DNA of 64,000 nucleotides from Acidobacteriota bacterium (GTDB taxonomy: Bacteria; Acidobacteriota; Terriglobia; Terriglobales; Acidobacteriaceae): the NCBI GenBank assembly GCA_003225175.1, contig QIBA01000043.1, forward strand, positions 1 through 64,000, written 5' to 3'. A program made the position numbers and the translations under genes. Shown here piece by piece: positions 9,028-17,929 of this stretch. The notes below the pieces were generated by a model that saw only the letters and a list, made by a program, of their open reading frames with translations, did not search any database and was not told where the DNA came from. How positions within the stretch are numbered: the first letter of the stretch is position 1; every line of letters starts with the position of its first letter.

Positions 9028-10517
9028 CCGCCGATGCTCCTGACATCGAAGATATGGGCGCCAAAGCTCGCTAATTTGATAAACAGCCCCCACCGCTTCA
9101 AATCAGCCCCCTGTCTTTCGTAGCTGCGATCGTTGAGCAAGTCATCGAAGCGCAATCCAGTCCCACGGAGAATGTCGTCGCTGAAGTAGATCCGGCCGGT
9201 GGAGTTGCTTGCACCCAGATTCACGACCACAAGCTTTTGTCCTGAACTATCCCCCCATGCGTAGGCAATGAGATCGGAGTTCGTGTGATCTCCCGAGTCC
9301 TTAACTTCCAACAGTTTCCACGGCCCATTATGAAACTCGGGCGAGTCCGCGATGGTGAGAATCTTTTTGTATATGCGCTGAATTTCAGCTTCGGGACTCT
9401 CTTCCTGCGCACGTGAGAGCTGTACGATGAGCTGGTTTTGGAAGCCTTCAAACTGACCGTCATTGAAGAAGTGCATTCCCGGCACGGTTGCCGCTAGTAC
9501 CGCGACCGCCGGAAGTCTCGACTTACCAAAAACTTTCGCAGCGCGAGCTTCGTCATGATTCTCGAGAAAGCGAATGGAGCGTCGCTGGAACTCCCAATCG
9601 GCTTTCAAATGCAGGTACACGTCGCGAACAAAGCCATCGCGCAGGCGATCGTAAAGACGCTTGTCGTAGGTGAAATTAAATCCCAGCTGCTGCAGCGCCC
9701 ATTCCGAATCGCTGTAGGCCTCCGCGATCCAAATGAAGTTCGGCAATGCCTGGGTAGCTTCGTGCCAGAACTCCTCGCGCGGAGGAGTGGTTGATCCCAG
9801 CTGCGATTCCCATGTCTGATGAAAACTGTCATTCAGCATCAACATGGCCATATCGCATCGAGCCCCGTCGCAGATTTCTGCGATCCGCTTGATCTGTTCG
9901 ATCATCGCCTGACGCAACTCGGGATTGAAATAGTTGAGTTGAGCGGTATCCGTCCACGGAGCGAAGTAGGGATCGCGTCCATAGGCAATCACTTCAGCGC
10001 CGCCAGTGGAATTGTCAGCAATAAAAAAATTGCCGGGGTTTTTGCGATACTGCGCTAACGTCCCGCGAATGTAATACTCGGGATGTTCGCTCACCCAATA
10101 ATGGTCCGGACCAGTATGGTTGGGAATTACATCGAGGATCAGCCGCATGCCGAGGTCATTAAGCTGGCGATGGAGCGCGTCGAAGTCGTCCCAGCTTCCA
10201 ATGGAGGCGTCAGGTTCGTAAGCCTGAATGGAAAATGGCGAGCCGGGCACATCGTTGAGGGTCCAGCCCGGCAGGCTTTCGTCATATCGTGTGAACAGAG
10301 GAATCTGAGTGCGCGAAAGCTTTCGTCCTTCTGGGCTGCGCGTCCACACTCCCATCAAATAAATGAGGTCAATGCCGAGCGCTCTTAGCCGCTCCCACTC
10401 AGAGCGCGGCACGTCGGAGATGCCGATTGCGCGGCCGAGCTGTTTGCTCAAACGCAGGAGCCAGGGCAATGTGCTGATCTCATAGAGCTGAGGATGAGGT
10501 CTAAGCGGCGGCAGCAT
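9024..10517 (-). CDS. GH13 alpha-amylase family glycosidase
   Basis: About 497 residues from the ATG at 10517; the frame stays open to a GTG at 10691. I prefer the shorter form because the recognisable family sequence starts at HPQLYEISTLPWL, and because it leaves a 215-nt divergent promoter space to nadE. Barrel motifs are visible: LGIDLIYLMGVW, RLILDVIPNHTG (region I), GARCDMAML (region II, nucleophile Asp), IWIAEAY (region III, acid/base Glu) and RFLENHDE (region IV Asp). The calcium/secondary-site motif is reduced and no signal peptide is seen, so it probably acts in the cytoplasm on maltodextrins or glycogen. Exact specificity (hydrolase or transglycosylase) cannot be told. It is close to treY in the window but not co-transcribed with it. 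Confidence 0.85.
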   Translation of the reverse strand: MLPPLRPHPQLYEISTLPWLLRLSKQLGRAIGISDVPRSEWERLRALGIDLIYLMGVWTRSPEGRKLSRTQIPLFTRYDESLPGWTLNDVPGSPFSIQAYEPDASIGSWDDFDALHRQLNDLGMRLILDVIPNHTGPDHYWVSEHPEYYIRGTLAQYRKNPGNFFIADNSTGGAEVIAYGRDPYFAPWTDTAQLNYFNPELRQAMIEQIKRIAEICDGARCDMAMLMLNDSFHQTWESQLGSTTPPREEFWHEATQALPNFIWIAEAYSDSEWALQQLGFNFTYDKRLYDRLRDGFVRDVYLHLKADWEFQRRSIRFLENHDEARAAKVFGKSRLPAVAVLAATVPGMHFFNDGQFEGFQNQLIVQLSRAQEESPEAEIQRIYKKILTIADSPEFHNGPWKLLEVKDSGDHTNSDLIAYAWGDSSGQKLVVVNLGASNSTGRIYFSDDILRGTGLRFDDLLNDRSYERQGADLKRWGLFIKLASFGAHIFDVRSIGG

Positions 10518-10732
10518 GTCTGCACCCGCTTCGGCAGGAACTGTCGCGGTAAGTCTGTCCAGTTGAGCCAAGCAGGTTCTCGCGTTCGATCTTTGGAAGA
10601 ACAGCGGAGTGTAGAGCTTCAAGTAACGCCCGGTCAAACCATGCTTGAAAGATTTGGCGTTACCTCCCAGCTGAGGCCGAGTCTGGCACACAAAGATGAC
10701 ATCATCTTCCTCACCGTCTTACACTTAAGAAA

Positions 10733-12379
10733 ATGAAGATTGCTCTCGGCCAAATCAATCCCACGGTGGGGGACTTCTGCGGCAATGCCTCAAAGATTAT
10801 CGACTATGCCCACAGAGCAAAGGTACAGGGAGCTGATCTCATACTCTTTCCCGAATTGGCGATTTGCGGATATCCACCGCGGGATCTGGTTGAAAAGTCT
10901 TCCTTCGTCACGCAAAACGCAGAGACGCTGGAAGACATTGCGAAGCAGACGAACGGTATCGCCGTCATTTGCGGATTAGTCACGCCAGCAGAGAGCGAAA
11001 CAGGAAAATCGGTCATGAATTCCGCCGCGCTCGTCCGCGACGGGCGCCTCGAGTTCATGCAGTCGAAGATGCTCTTGCCGACGTATGACGTCTTTGATGA
11101 AGACCGCTACTTCGCGCCTGCGCGCAAGCAGGACGTTGTGAGCCTCAACGGCTCAAAGCTCGCGCTCACGATTTGCGAAGACGCCTGGAATGACAAACAT
11201 TTCTGGCATAAACGCCTTTACAGCATCGATCCCGTGGAGGAACTTGTTCGTGCCGGCGGGAATCTAGTATTGAACATCTCCGCTTCGCCATTCACAGTTC
11301 AGAAACGTGAGATCCGCAAAAAGATGCTGCAAGCGATTGCCGCCGACTTCCGAGTGCCGGTGATTATGTGCAATCAGGTTGGCGGCAATGACAGCCTGAT
11401 CTTTGACGGCTCTAGCATCGTTGTCGGCCCGGATGGCCGAGTGTTGGCGCAGGCCAAGTCGTTTGAAGAAGATCTGGTGTTCTTTAACAGCGACACTCTT
11501 GAAGGAGATTTACATGAGCAGCCGCGTGATACTGAGTCGGAGGCTTATGCAGCGCTGGTGCTGGGCACCCGAGATTACGTTCGTAAATGCGGGTTCAAAA
11601 AGATAATCGTAGGCCTGAGTGGCGGTATCGACAGCGCCTTGACCGCAGCCATCGCAGTCGATGCCCTTGGTAAAGAGAACGTAATGGGAGTTTCGATGCC
11701 GGGCCCATATTCGTCGGAGGGCAGTAAGGACGATGCAAAGGCGCTCGCGAATAATCTGGGCATTCGCTATGACATCATTCCGATCTCGCCGGTCTTTGAA
11801 GAATTCCGCAAAGCGCTTTCCCCAACATTCCGCGGCTTTCCCGAAGACTTCACCGAAGAGAACATGCAGTCACGCGTTCGCGGCTCTACCTTGATGGCTT
11901 TGGCGAACAAGTTCGGTGCCCTGGTGCTCACCACGGGAAATAAGTCGGAGATGGCGGTTGGCTATTGCACGCTCTATGGCGATATGTGCGGAGGCCTGGC
12001 GGTGATCGCTGACGTTCCAAAGACCATGGTATATCGGCTTACTGCGTACCGAAATGGGATTTCACCCGTCATCCCGGAAGCGACCATCAAGAAAGTCCCA
12101 TCAGCCGAGCTGCGTCCGAATCAGACCGATCAAGATTCGCTGCCACCGTATGAAGTTCTCGACTGCATCCTCGAAGACTATGTCGAGGACTACAAAACCG
12201 CCGAGCAGATTTGTAGCGAACGCGGATACGACTGCAAGCTCGTCAAGTCCGTTATCCGCATGATTGAGCGAAGCGAATACAAACGCCAGCAGGCAGCTCC
12301 AATCCTGAAAATCAGTCAGAAGGCATTTGGCCTGGGCCGGCGCTTTCCCATCGCCGCAAAGTACGAGGCTCAGTGCTGA
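10733..12379 (+). CDS. nadE: glutamine-dependent NAD(+) synthetase
   Basis: A 548-residue two-domain enzyme that amidates nicotinic acid adenine dinucleotide to NAD using ammonia from glutamine. The N-terminal nitrilase-like glutaminase domain has the Glu-Lys-Cys triad: Glu41 in LILFPELAICGYPPRD, Lys112 in SKMLLPTYDVFDE and Cys148 in LTICEDAW. The C-terminal synthetase domain carries the PP-loop SGGIDSA at 296-302 and the late motif LTTGNKSEMAVGYCTLYGD. The start ATG at 10733 is immediately followed by the conserved MKIALGQINPTVGD. CTTACACTTA lies just upstream (10719-10728), resembling a decamer found near two other genes in this window. The next gene begins 41 nt after the stop. Confidence 0.97.
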   Translation: MKIALGQINPTVGDFCGNASKIIDYAHRAKVQGADLILFPELAICGYPPRDLVEKSSFVTQNAETLEDIAKQTNGIAVICGLVTPAESETGKSVMNSAALVRDGRLEFMQSKMLLPTYDVFDEDRYFAPARKQDVVSLNGSKLALTICEDAWNDKHFWHKRLYSIDPVEELVRAGGNLVLNISASPFTVQKREIRKKMLQAIAADFRVPVIMCNQVGGNDSLIFDGSSIVVGPDGRVLAQAKSFEEDLVFFNSDTLEGDLHEQPRDTESEAYAALVLGTRDYVRKCGFKKIIVGLSGGIDSALTAAIAVDALGKENVMGVSMPGPYSSEGSKDDAKALANNLGIRYDIIPISPVFEEFRKALSPTFRGFPEDFTEENMQSRVRGSTLMALANKFGALVLTTGNKSEMAVGYCTLYGDMCGGLAVIADVPKTMVYRLTAYRNGISPVIPEATIKKVPSAELRPNQTDQDSLPPYEVLDCILEDYVEDYKTAEQICSERGYDCKLVKSVIRMIERSEYKRQQAAPILKISQKAFGLGRRFPIAAKYEAQC

Positions 12380-12420
12380 TTGCAGCATTTTTCTGTTCAC
12401 CTTTAAATCGAGGAAATACT

Positions 12421-13341
12421 TTGAAGAAGAGTCTCGCCCTCATGATCGCTGTTCTGTCCGTCACCGTTACGCTTGCGCAGTCAGCGCCCGCTCCCGCGAA
12501 GAAACCCGCCGCTCCAGCTAAGCCAAAGTCGGCGCCTGCCACGAGCGAACGACAGCCGAGCACGGAACAGCTCAGCGGCTTCATGCATTACATGTTTGGC
12601 TACGATCCGACAGTCAAGTGGAAGATCGAAAGTGTGAAACCATCGGAGGTTCCGGGTGTGACCGAAGTCGTCATAACGTTCGGCGATCCCGTACAGCAGC
12701 GAACACCATTTTATGTAGCCAGTGATCTGCAACATGCTTTCATAGGCGAGATTATTCCCTTTGGCGCTGACCCCTTCGGGCCTGCTCGTCGCAAACTGGC
12801 AGAAGAAGCTAAGGGCCCGGTGAAGGGCGCTGCGGATGCCCCGGTTCAGATCGTCGAGTTCAGCGATTTTCAGTGTCCGCACTGCAAGCGGGCGTGGCCG
12901 AAGGTTGAGCAGTTGATGAGTCAATCTCCCAACGCCCGGCTCGTGTTCGAGAATTTCCCGCTTTCGAACATTCATAAGTGGTCAGATCGCGCGGCTGGTT
13001 ACGCGGATTGCATCAGCCGTAAGAACCCTGATCAGTTCTGGAAATTCGCACAGGAACTCTTCGATCAGCAGGAACAGATCAACGATCAAAATGCTGTCGA
13101 GAAGCTGAATGCTATTGCTACCGATGCAGGCGCAGATGCAGCGGCAAGCGCGGCCTGTGCCGACTCCTCTGAGACGAAAGTTCGGGTCAACCAGCAATAC
13201 CAGCTCGGAGTCTCATTGGGCGTGACCGGAACGCCGACCCTGTTTCTGAACGGGCGCAAGATTGGGAATGTGAATGACACACCCATCGAAATCATGAAGC
13301 AGATGGTGGATTTCGAAGCTCAGGAGAGCGCGAAGAAGTAA
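12421..13341 (+). CDS. exported DsbA-like thioredoxin-fold protein
   Basis: About 306 residues. I choose the TTG at 12421 because AGGA lies 6-7 nt upstream and it opens a signal peptide (LKKSLALMIAVLSVTVTLAQ) followed by an Ala/Pro/Lys-rich linker. Upstream in-frame codons overlap nadE and add no signal. After a domain of about 100 residues comes the DSBA-like thioredoxin fold: VQIVEFSDFQCPHCKRAW contains the CPHC active site, and GVTGTPTLFLNGR contains the cis-Pro loop. This is the arrangement of periplasmic disulfide oxidoreductases of the DsbA/BdbD type (Thioredoxin_4). Whether it oxidises or isomerises disulfides is not visible; no dsbB/vitK reductase neighbour is present. It ends 3 nt before the convergent secretin gene. 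Confidence 0.88.
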   Translation: MKKSLALMIAVLSVTVTLAQSAPAPAKKPAAPAKPKSAPATSERQPSTEQLSGFMHYMFGYDPTVKWKIESVKPSEVPGVTEVVITFGDPVQQRTPFYVASDLQHAFIGEIIPFGADPFGPARRKLAEEAKGPVKGAADAPVQIVEFSDFQCPHCKRAWPKVEQLMSQSPNARLVFENFPLSNIHKWSDRAAGYADCISRKNPDQFWKFAQELFDQQEQINDQNAVEKLNAIATDAGADAAASAACADSSETKVRVNQQYQLGVSLGVTGTPTLFLNGRKIGNVNDTPIEIMKQMVDFEAQESAKK

Positions 13342-13344
13342 ACA

Positions 13345-15150
13345 TCACTGAGCAGGAGCGGATACAAACGCCGTCCCTGCCTCGGGATCGTGAATTGCCT
13401 CGCGTACTAAATGCGGCCGGATGGTGACGATCAGTTCAGCGTCATCAATTTGCTTGTTGCGAAGGGATGTTGCCGCGCCGAAGATCGGCAACTTCGAAAT
13501 CCCCGGAAGTCCCTGCAAGCTGAGTTGTTCGGATTTCGACAGCATGCCGGCTAATATCGCGGTTTCGCCTATGGGGATACCAATCGTTCCGTTGTACTCG
13601 CGGTTGGTAATCACCGGAACGCCGTTTAACTGCGTTGCTCCCAATCCGCGCAATTGAAACTCAAGCTTCAGAGAGACATCCCTTGATCCGTGAATGGTTG
13701 GCGTAGCCTTCAATGTCAATCCGAGATCTTCATAACTGAACGAGGGGAATGGAGCCCGGAAGCTCTGGTTGCCGAGCACCTGAGAGATCTGAGCGGTGTT
13801 GAAAATCGGAGCAAAGCTCGCGTTGAGGATGGGATAACGCGTTCCGTTTCTTATAGTGGCTGCGTCCCCCTGCGCAGCCCGCAGCATCAGGTGTTCGATA
13901 GAACGAAAAGATGACTCATTCAATGAGGCGTGGACACTCAGCGGGGGAATGATCACTCCACTCTTGGTTAGCCCGCCACCAAATGTCGCGATTGGTTGGT
14001 TAAGAATTGAGCCTTGTCCGGCCGCCAAAGCGCCGAGCAGTGCGGCAATCGACGAGCTGTTCGCCTGGTTGATTGCGCCTGACGAGATAAGCTGATTAAT
14101 CAGGTCCTGATTGGCGCCGCTCAGCAGTTTTCGAGCTTCCGTGCTGACGTTAAACAGCGTGAACTGCAGGGGAAGCGCAATGCCCAAGTCGCGCGCCAAC
14201 GTTTGCTCAACCTGATAAATATTGACGTCGAGCAATACTTGAGGTTTTCCGGAATAGAGGTCGGTAAGGATTCTGGTCGCAGCGTCGAGCAAGGCAACCG
14301 GGGCACGCACCGTGACCTGGTTGGAGGTAGCGGCGGGAGTCACATACTTGAAGTCAAAGACAGTTCGGAGAAGAGTTACGACGTCATTGATCTCCCCTTG
14401 CGAGGTGGCATCGCTGATGTAGAACGTTCGCAGAGCGAGCCGTTCAAAGTTTTTTTTATTCTCCGGGTTGTCGGAGACGATGAGGGCCTGGGTTGCCGAT
14501 ATGGGTACGTAGAAGGTCTTGGTAACTTTGGAGGCGATCTCTGTCGCCGTGGCGAAGTCGGCTCCCTCGACGTCAAATCGCAATTGTTTGCTGACGACAG
14601 AATTGTCGATCAATGGATGGATGTTGTAGGCATTCCAGAGTTGCTGCAACAGGCCGCGGCTGTCGCCTTTGTAATGGAAATCGTGCTTGGCGTCACTTGG
14701 ATAGAGCTGAATATCATCCGCGTCTCGATAGCGGATTTCTGGTTTCGTGTCGCGGGCAGGCGTGGTTTGTGCCAGGGCAGAACGGAGACCTTCCTGCGCA
14801 GCCGCATTGGATGCATCGAGAGTCAGCGCCCGGCGAAAGCCGTCGATAGCCTTTTCGGGATGATTGGCCGCGAGCTCCTGATTGGCTTGGGAAAGTCTTT
14901 CCTGAATGTCCTCCTGCCGTATCAGCTCGCGTGCCGTTAGCGCGCCCAGGTTGCGAGGATCGAGCTGCAGTGAGTCATCCAGCAGGGCTCGCGCCTTCAG
15001 CGTATTGCCCCCGCGAATCAGCTCCAACGCTTCCAGGTATTCCTTTTGTGCGCGCTTCTGATTACGCCGTTCTGCTTTGCTTAACCCGCTCTCAGCCACG
15101 GCCGGAGTGAGCAGACAAACAGCGGCGATCAAGGCGAGAAGACTGCGCAT
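13345..15150 (-). CDS. secretin-family outer-membrane protein with N-terminal TPR-like repeats
   Basis: About 601 residues. The ATG at 15150 opens a clear signal peptide (MRSLLALIAAVCLLTPAVA); a longer frame to 15243 would run into the upstream gene. Residues about 20-130 look like TPR helices (LELIRGGNTLKARALLDDSLQLDP, ANHPEKAIDGFRRALTLD). They are followed by secretin N-domains (LRFDVEGADFATATEIASKV; NQVTVRAPVALLDAATRIL) and the secretin barrel (VLLDVNIYQVEQTLARDLGI ... GIPIGETAILAGMLSKSEQ ... GISKLPIFGAATSLRNKQIDDAELIVTIRPHLV). The family forms the outer-membrane channel of type II secretion and type IV pili. No other secretion genes flank it, so it is an orphan secretin. It sits last in a minus-strand run with purC, cvpA, a Fis-like gene and a HAD gene. 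Confidence 0.88.
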   Translation of the reverse strand: MRSLLALIAAVCLLTPAVAESGLSKAERRNQKRAQKEYLEALELIRGGNTLKARALLDDSLQLDPRNLGALTARELIRQEDIQERLSQANQELAANHPEKAIDGFRRALTLDASNAAAQEGLRSALAQTTPARDTKPEIRYRDADDIQLYPSDAKHDFHYKGDSRGLLQQLWNAYNIHPLIDNSVVSKQLRFDVEGADFATATEIASKVTKTFYVPISATQALIVSDNPENKKNFERLALRTFYISDATSQGEINDVVTLLRTVFDFKYVTPAATSNQVTVRAPVALLDAATRILTDLYSGKPQVLLDVNIYQVEQTLARDLGIALPLQFTLFNVSTEARKLLSGANQDLINQLISSGAINQANSSSIAALLGALAAGQGSILNQPIATFGGGLTKSGVIIPPLSVHASLNESSFRSIEHLMLRAAQGDAATIRNGTRYPILNASFAPIFNTAQISQVLGNQSFRAPFPSFSYEDLGLTLKATPTIHGSRDVSLKLEFQLRGLGATQLNGVPVITNREYNGTIGIPIGETAILAGMLSKSEQLSLQGLPGISKLPIFGAATSLRNKQIDDAELIVTIRPHLVREAIHDPEAGTAFVSAPAQ

Positions 15151-15206
15151 AGGTAATGATTCTAATTCGACTCTGAAAGAACGAGTAGCGGGAACGATCT
15201 TGCGGG

Positions 15207-16031
15207 TCAGATTCTCAGCAGGTCCTCGCAGCACTGCACACACATCTCAGGGTCGCAGGCGACAAGTTCCTCAGTCCCGTAGATCCCGGTAGCAATCGCT
15301 ATTGCAGGCGCGTCATTGGCATGCGCCGACCGAATATCGGCCGGAGTGTCGCCGATGACGCAGACTGTTGTATCTGAGCCTTGCAACCTGCGCGCCTGTT
15401 CGATTCCGTGGGCGATGATGTCATCTCGTTTTTCCAGTTCGCCGGAGAAGCCTCCGAAGGAAAAGTATCGGCGCAGTCCACAGGCCTTAAGCTTTGCCCA
15501 TCCCACACGCTCGAGATTTCCGGAAGCAACGCCCAGCAACTTGCCCGTATCCGAGAGCCTCTGAAGAACGTCAGGAATGCCGCGACAGACCTCCGGACAA
15601 AGATCCTCCGCGTTGCGTTCGACTTCTGCGCTCATGAATTCGAGCGCCTGCGGCAAGCGAGAGCGCCATTCCGCAGCGGGCAGGCCGGCTTGCTCAAAGT
15701 AGGCACGCAGAATTCCCACATCCGTATTGCCGTGCACGGGAACCCCATCGAGCCGGAATTCGAGTCCGAACACAGTTGCTACAGCACGATGAAACGCATG
15801 GTAATGAACCGCGTCGCGGCTGTTGAGCAGAGTGCCATCGATGTCGAAGAGGTAGCAATGCGACGCGGTCCAGTCGAATCCAGGCTGGATGTATGTGAAG
15901 GATGCTGGTCCTAAGCCAGTGCGGTCGGCGCTGACCCATCCCATCTTTAACGCGGAAGGCGAGGCTTGCCCTTGAGGGTCACTGAGTTGCCGATCGCTGG
16001 TTGCCTTGCTGGCCTTTTCGCGCAGCGTCAT
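15207..16031 (-). CDS. HAD-superfamily phosphatase (Gph/PGMB-like)
   Basis: A 274-residue haloacid-dehalogenase hydrolase. Motif I is YLFDIDGTLLNS with the nucleophile Asp. The cap begins at HYHAFHRAVATVFGLEF; motif II is LLGVASGNLE, motif III Lys lies near GFSGELEKRDDIIAHGIEQA, and motif IV is VCVIGDTPADIRSAHANDAPAIAIATG. This places it with phosphoglycolate phosphatase-like enzymes, but substrate cannot be assigned. The first 50 or so residues precede the fold. I keep the start at 16031 because it lies 4 nt after the stop of the upstream Fis-like gene, suggesting translational linkage; 15944 is an alternative ATG. A Cys-rich tail (MCVQCCEDLL) is unusual. Confidence 0.85.
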   Translation of the reverse strand: MTLREKASKATSDRQLSDPQGQASPSALKMGWVSADRTGLGPASFTYIQPGFDWTASHCYLFDIDGTLLNSRDAVHYHAFHRAVATVFGLEFRLDGVPVHGNTDVGILRAYFEQAGLPAAEWRSRLPQALEFMSAEVERNAEDLCPEVCRGIPDVLQRLSDTGKLLGVASGNLERVGWAKLKACGLRRYFSFGGFSGELEKRDDIIAHGIEQARRLQGSDTTVCVIGDTPADIRSAHANDAPAIAIATGIYGTEELVACDPEMCVQCCEDLLRI

Positions 16032-16035
16032 TCAA

Positions 16036-16320
16036 TCATCGTACAGCTTTCTTCTCCAGCAGCTCAGGTTCAGGCCGGGCACTTCGGGGCGGGCGGCGGA
16101 AGCTGTTACGCAGCTCGCCGAGGTCGAGATTGAGCTCTGAGATCGTCCGGCTCAGAGTATTGCGATGCATTCCAAGTTCGCGAGCGGCTTTGCTCTGGTT
16201 TCCATGATTACGATCAAGCACATTCATGATGAAGCGCTTCTTGAATTCGCGAACTGCCTCCGAATAGAGAATGCCGGACTCGTGCATTTGAGCAACGAGC
16301 GCCTCAAGCTGGTTCTTCAC
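16036..16320 (-). CDS. small Fis-type helix-turn-helix protein
   Basis: About 94 residues. The GTG start at 16320 is well supported by GGAGG 5 nt upstream; the frame continues to 16353 without a site. The central segment (FIMNVLDRNHGNQSKAARELGMHRNTLSRTISEL) is a Fis/NtrC C-terminal HTH_8 domain, with NQSKAARELGMHRNTLSRTI as the recognition hairpin. There is no AAA+ or receiver domain, so it is a stand-alone DNA-binding unit. A basic, Pro/Arg-rich tail follows. It lies between cvpA (77 nt upstream) and a HAD phosphatase (4 nt downstream), so it is probably co-transcribed with purC-cvpA. Targets are unknown; nucleoid-associated or local regulator roles are both possible. Confidence 0.85.
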   Translation of the reverse strand: MKNQLEALVAQMHESGILYSEAVREFKKRFIMNVLDRNHGNQSKAARELGMHRNTLSRTISELNLDLGELRNSFRRPPRSARPEPELLEKKAVR

Positions 16321-16397
16321 AGAGCCTCCAAAATCACACAGAAATCGAGTCAACTACGCACAGCCACCAGGGCCGCAGGATATGAAAGGGGCGATGA

Positions 16398-16970
16398 CTA
16401 CTTAGCTGTTCCTGCCGGAGAGGTCTTCTTCTCCGAGTCGGCGCGTAAATCGGCATTCGCCTGCAAGTTGCTGATCGCCTGTGCCCCGGAGCGCACGCGA
16501 GCTCGCAATTCATAAGGCGCAACCCAGGTCGCAGTGCGGGCGGCAACAAGAAAGTAGCCTCCCATACTGGAACGGGCCAGCGCCTGATTGTCAGGAGAGA
16601 ATGCCGCAATGGCCAGCACGCCAACTGTGACGATAGCGACGCCTCGGACAAGCCCGAAGGCTCCTCCGAGAAGACGGTCAATCGAGCTCAAGCCAACTCC
16701 CTTCATTGCCCACCGGGCAATGCGCCCGATAATGCCCGCAACAATGAGCACGGCGAAGAAGATCGTCAGGAAAGCTGCGATATCCGCATATTGGGTTGCG
16801 TTTACGTAGGGGCGATAGACGTCTGAGAGGCGATGGTATCCCCAAATCGCGCTCAAGTAACCGAGAACGACTCCGGCCAGTGAGAAGATCTCGTAGAAGA
16901 ATCCCTGTGCTGCGGACATCAAGATTGAGAGAACAACCACGCCGACAATACCCCAGTCAAGGATCGTCAC
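16398..16970 (-). CDS. cvpA: CvpA-family membrane protein
   Basis: A 190-residue inner-membrane protein with four hydrophobic segments: about 6-26, 29-46, 62-85 and 100-125. It has the family start MTILDWGIVGVVVLSILMSAAQGFFYEIFSL and the motif SSIDRLLGGAFGLVRG, which is diagnostic of CvpA. CvpA is needed for colicin V export in E. coli and for envelope robustness more generally, and is often found next to purine genes, as here. Its ATG overlaps the purC stop by 4 nt (ATGA-type), so translation is probably coupled to purC. The last 40 residues are polar and cytoplasmic. Confidence 0.92.
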   Translation of the reverse strand: MTILDWGIVGVVVLSILMSAAQGFFYEIFSLAGVVLGYLSAIWGYHRLSDVYRPYVNATQYADIAAFLTIFFAVLIVAGIIGRIARWAMKGVGLSSIDRLLGGAFGLVRGVAIVTVGVLAIAAFSPDNQALARSSMGGYFLVAARTATWVAPYELRARVRSGAQAISNLQANADLRADSEKKTSPAGTAK

Positions 16971-17860
16971 AGTTCGAGTTCCTTTCCCGAAAGTTGACGA
17001 AAAGCCTGGATGTATTTCTCTCGCGTCTTGCGAACAACATCCTCGGGCAACGCGGGAGCAGGCGGGTTCTTATCCCAATGGATAGCTTCCAGGTAATCAC
17101 GAACAAATTGCTTGTCGTAAGAAGCTTGTCGTCCACCCGGGCGATAACTCTCGGCCGGCCAGAAGCGCGATGAGTCCGGGGTCAGTACTTCGTCAGCGAG
17201 AACAATTTCGCCGTTCACCAATCCAAATTCGAATTTCGTATCCGCAACGATGATTCCGCGATTGTTCGCGTGCTCAACCGCAATGCCATAAATGCGAAGT
17301 GAGAGCTCGCGAAGCCTGTCCGCGGTCGCGTTGCCAACCAGCCGTGCCATTTCACCGAATGGGATGTTTATGTCATGGCCAGCGTTGGACTTAGTAGCCG
17401 GCGTAAAAATCGGCTGCGGCAGCCGGTCCGATTCCCGAAGTCCTGCCGGCAGGGAAATGCCGCAGATCGCCTGCGTTTGTTTGTAATCCTTCCATCCAGA
17501 GCCGGAGAGGTACCCTCTAACCACGCATTCCACGGGGAACATCTTCGCCCGACGTACCAGCATCGATCGGCCGCGTAATTGATCCCGGAAGTACCGCAAA
17601 GGTTCGGGATATTGTTCTACCTGAGCGGCAATTACGTGATTCGAAATGACGTTCCGTAGATAGTCGAACCAAAACAGAGAAAGTTGCGTGAGAACCTTTC
17701 CCTTATCGGGAATCTCCGTAGCAAGAATATGATCAAAAGCCGAAATCCGATCGGAGGCCAGGAACAGCAGATCGTCTCCCGCCTCATAAATATCCCTTAC
17801 CTTGCCCCTGGCGTGCAGCGTCAACGCAGATAGGTCGGATTGGGTCAACAGTGAGCTCAA
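16967..17860 (-). CDS. purC: SAICAR synthetase (PurC)
   Basis: Phosphoribosylaminoimidazole-succinocarboxamide synthase, which joins CAIR and aspartate in purine synthesis. At 297 residues it is the longer bacterial/yeast-like form. Visible motifs are ARGKVRDIYEAGDDLLFLASDRISAFD at the N-terminus, ECVVRGYLSGSGWKDYKQT, ATKSNAGHDINIPF, GIIVADTKFEFG and LVLADEVLTPDSSRFW-like sequence (VLTPDSSRFWPAESY). The start is a TTG at 17860. A strong promoter lies 42-69 nt upstream. It heads a minus-strand run with cvpA (4-nt overlap), a Fis-like gene, a HAD phosphatase and a secretin. Confidence 0.96.
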   Translation of the reverse strand: MSSLLTQSDLSALTLHARGKVRDIYEAGDDLLFLASDRISAFDHILATEIPDKGKVLTQLSLFWFDYLRNVISNHVIAAQVEQYPEPLRYFRDQLRGRSMLVRRAKMFPVECVVRGYLSGSGWKDYKQTQAICGISLPAGLRESDRLPQPIFTPATKSNAGHDINIPFGEMARLVGNATADRLRELSLRIYGIAVEHANNRGIIVADTKFEFGLVNGEIVLADEVLTPDSSRFWPAESYRPGGRQASYDKQFVRDYLEAIHWDKNPPAPALPEDVVRKTREKYIQAFRQLSGKELEL

Positions 17861-17901
17861 GGTCGGATATTTCTACTCAAGAAGTGTAAGGAAGCATTCG
17901 T

Positions 17902-17929
17902 ATTCTAACCCTCACAGAAGTTTTGTCAA
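17902..17929 (-). promoter_or_regulatory. sigma70-type promoter of purC
   Basis: Read on the minus strand, TTGACA (17929-17924) is followed after 16 nt by TAGAAT (17907-17902), close to consensus for both boxes. It points toward purC, whose start codon is 42 nt downstream of the -10 box. Confidence 0.75.
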
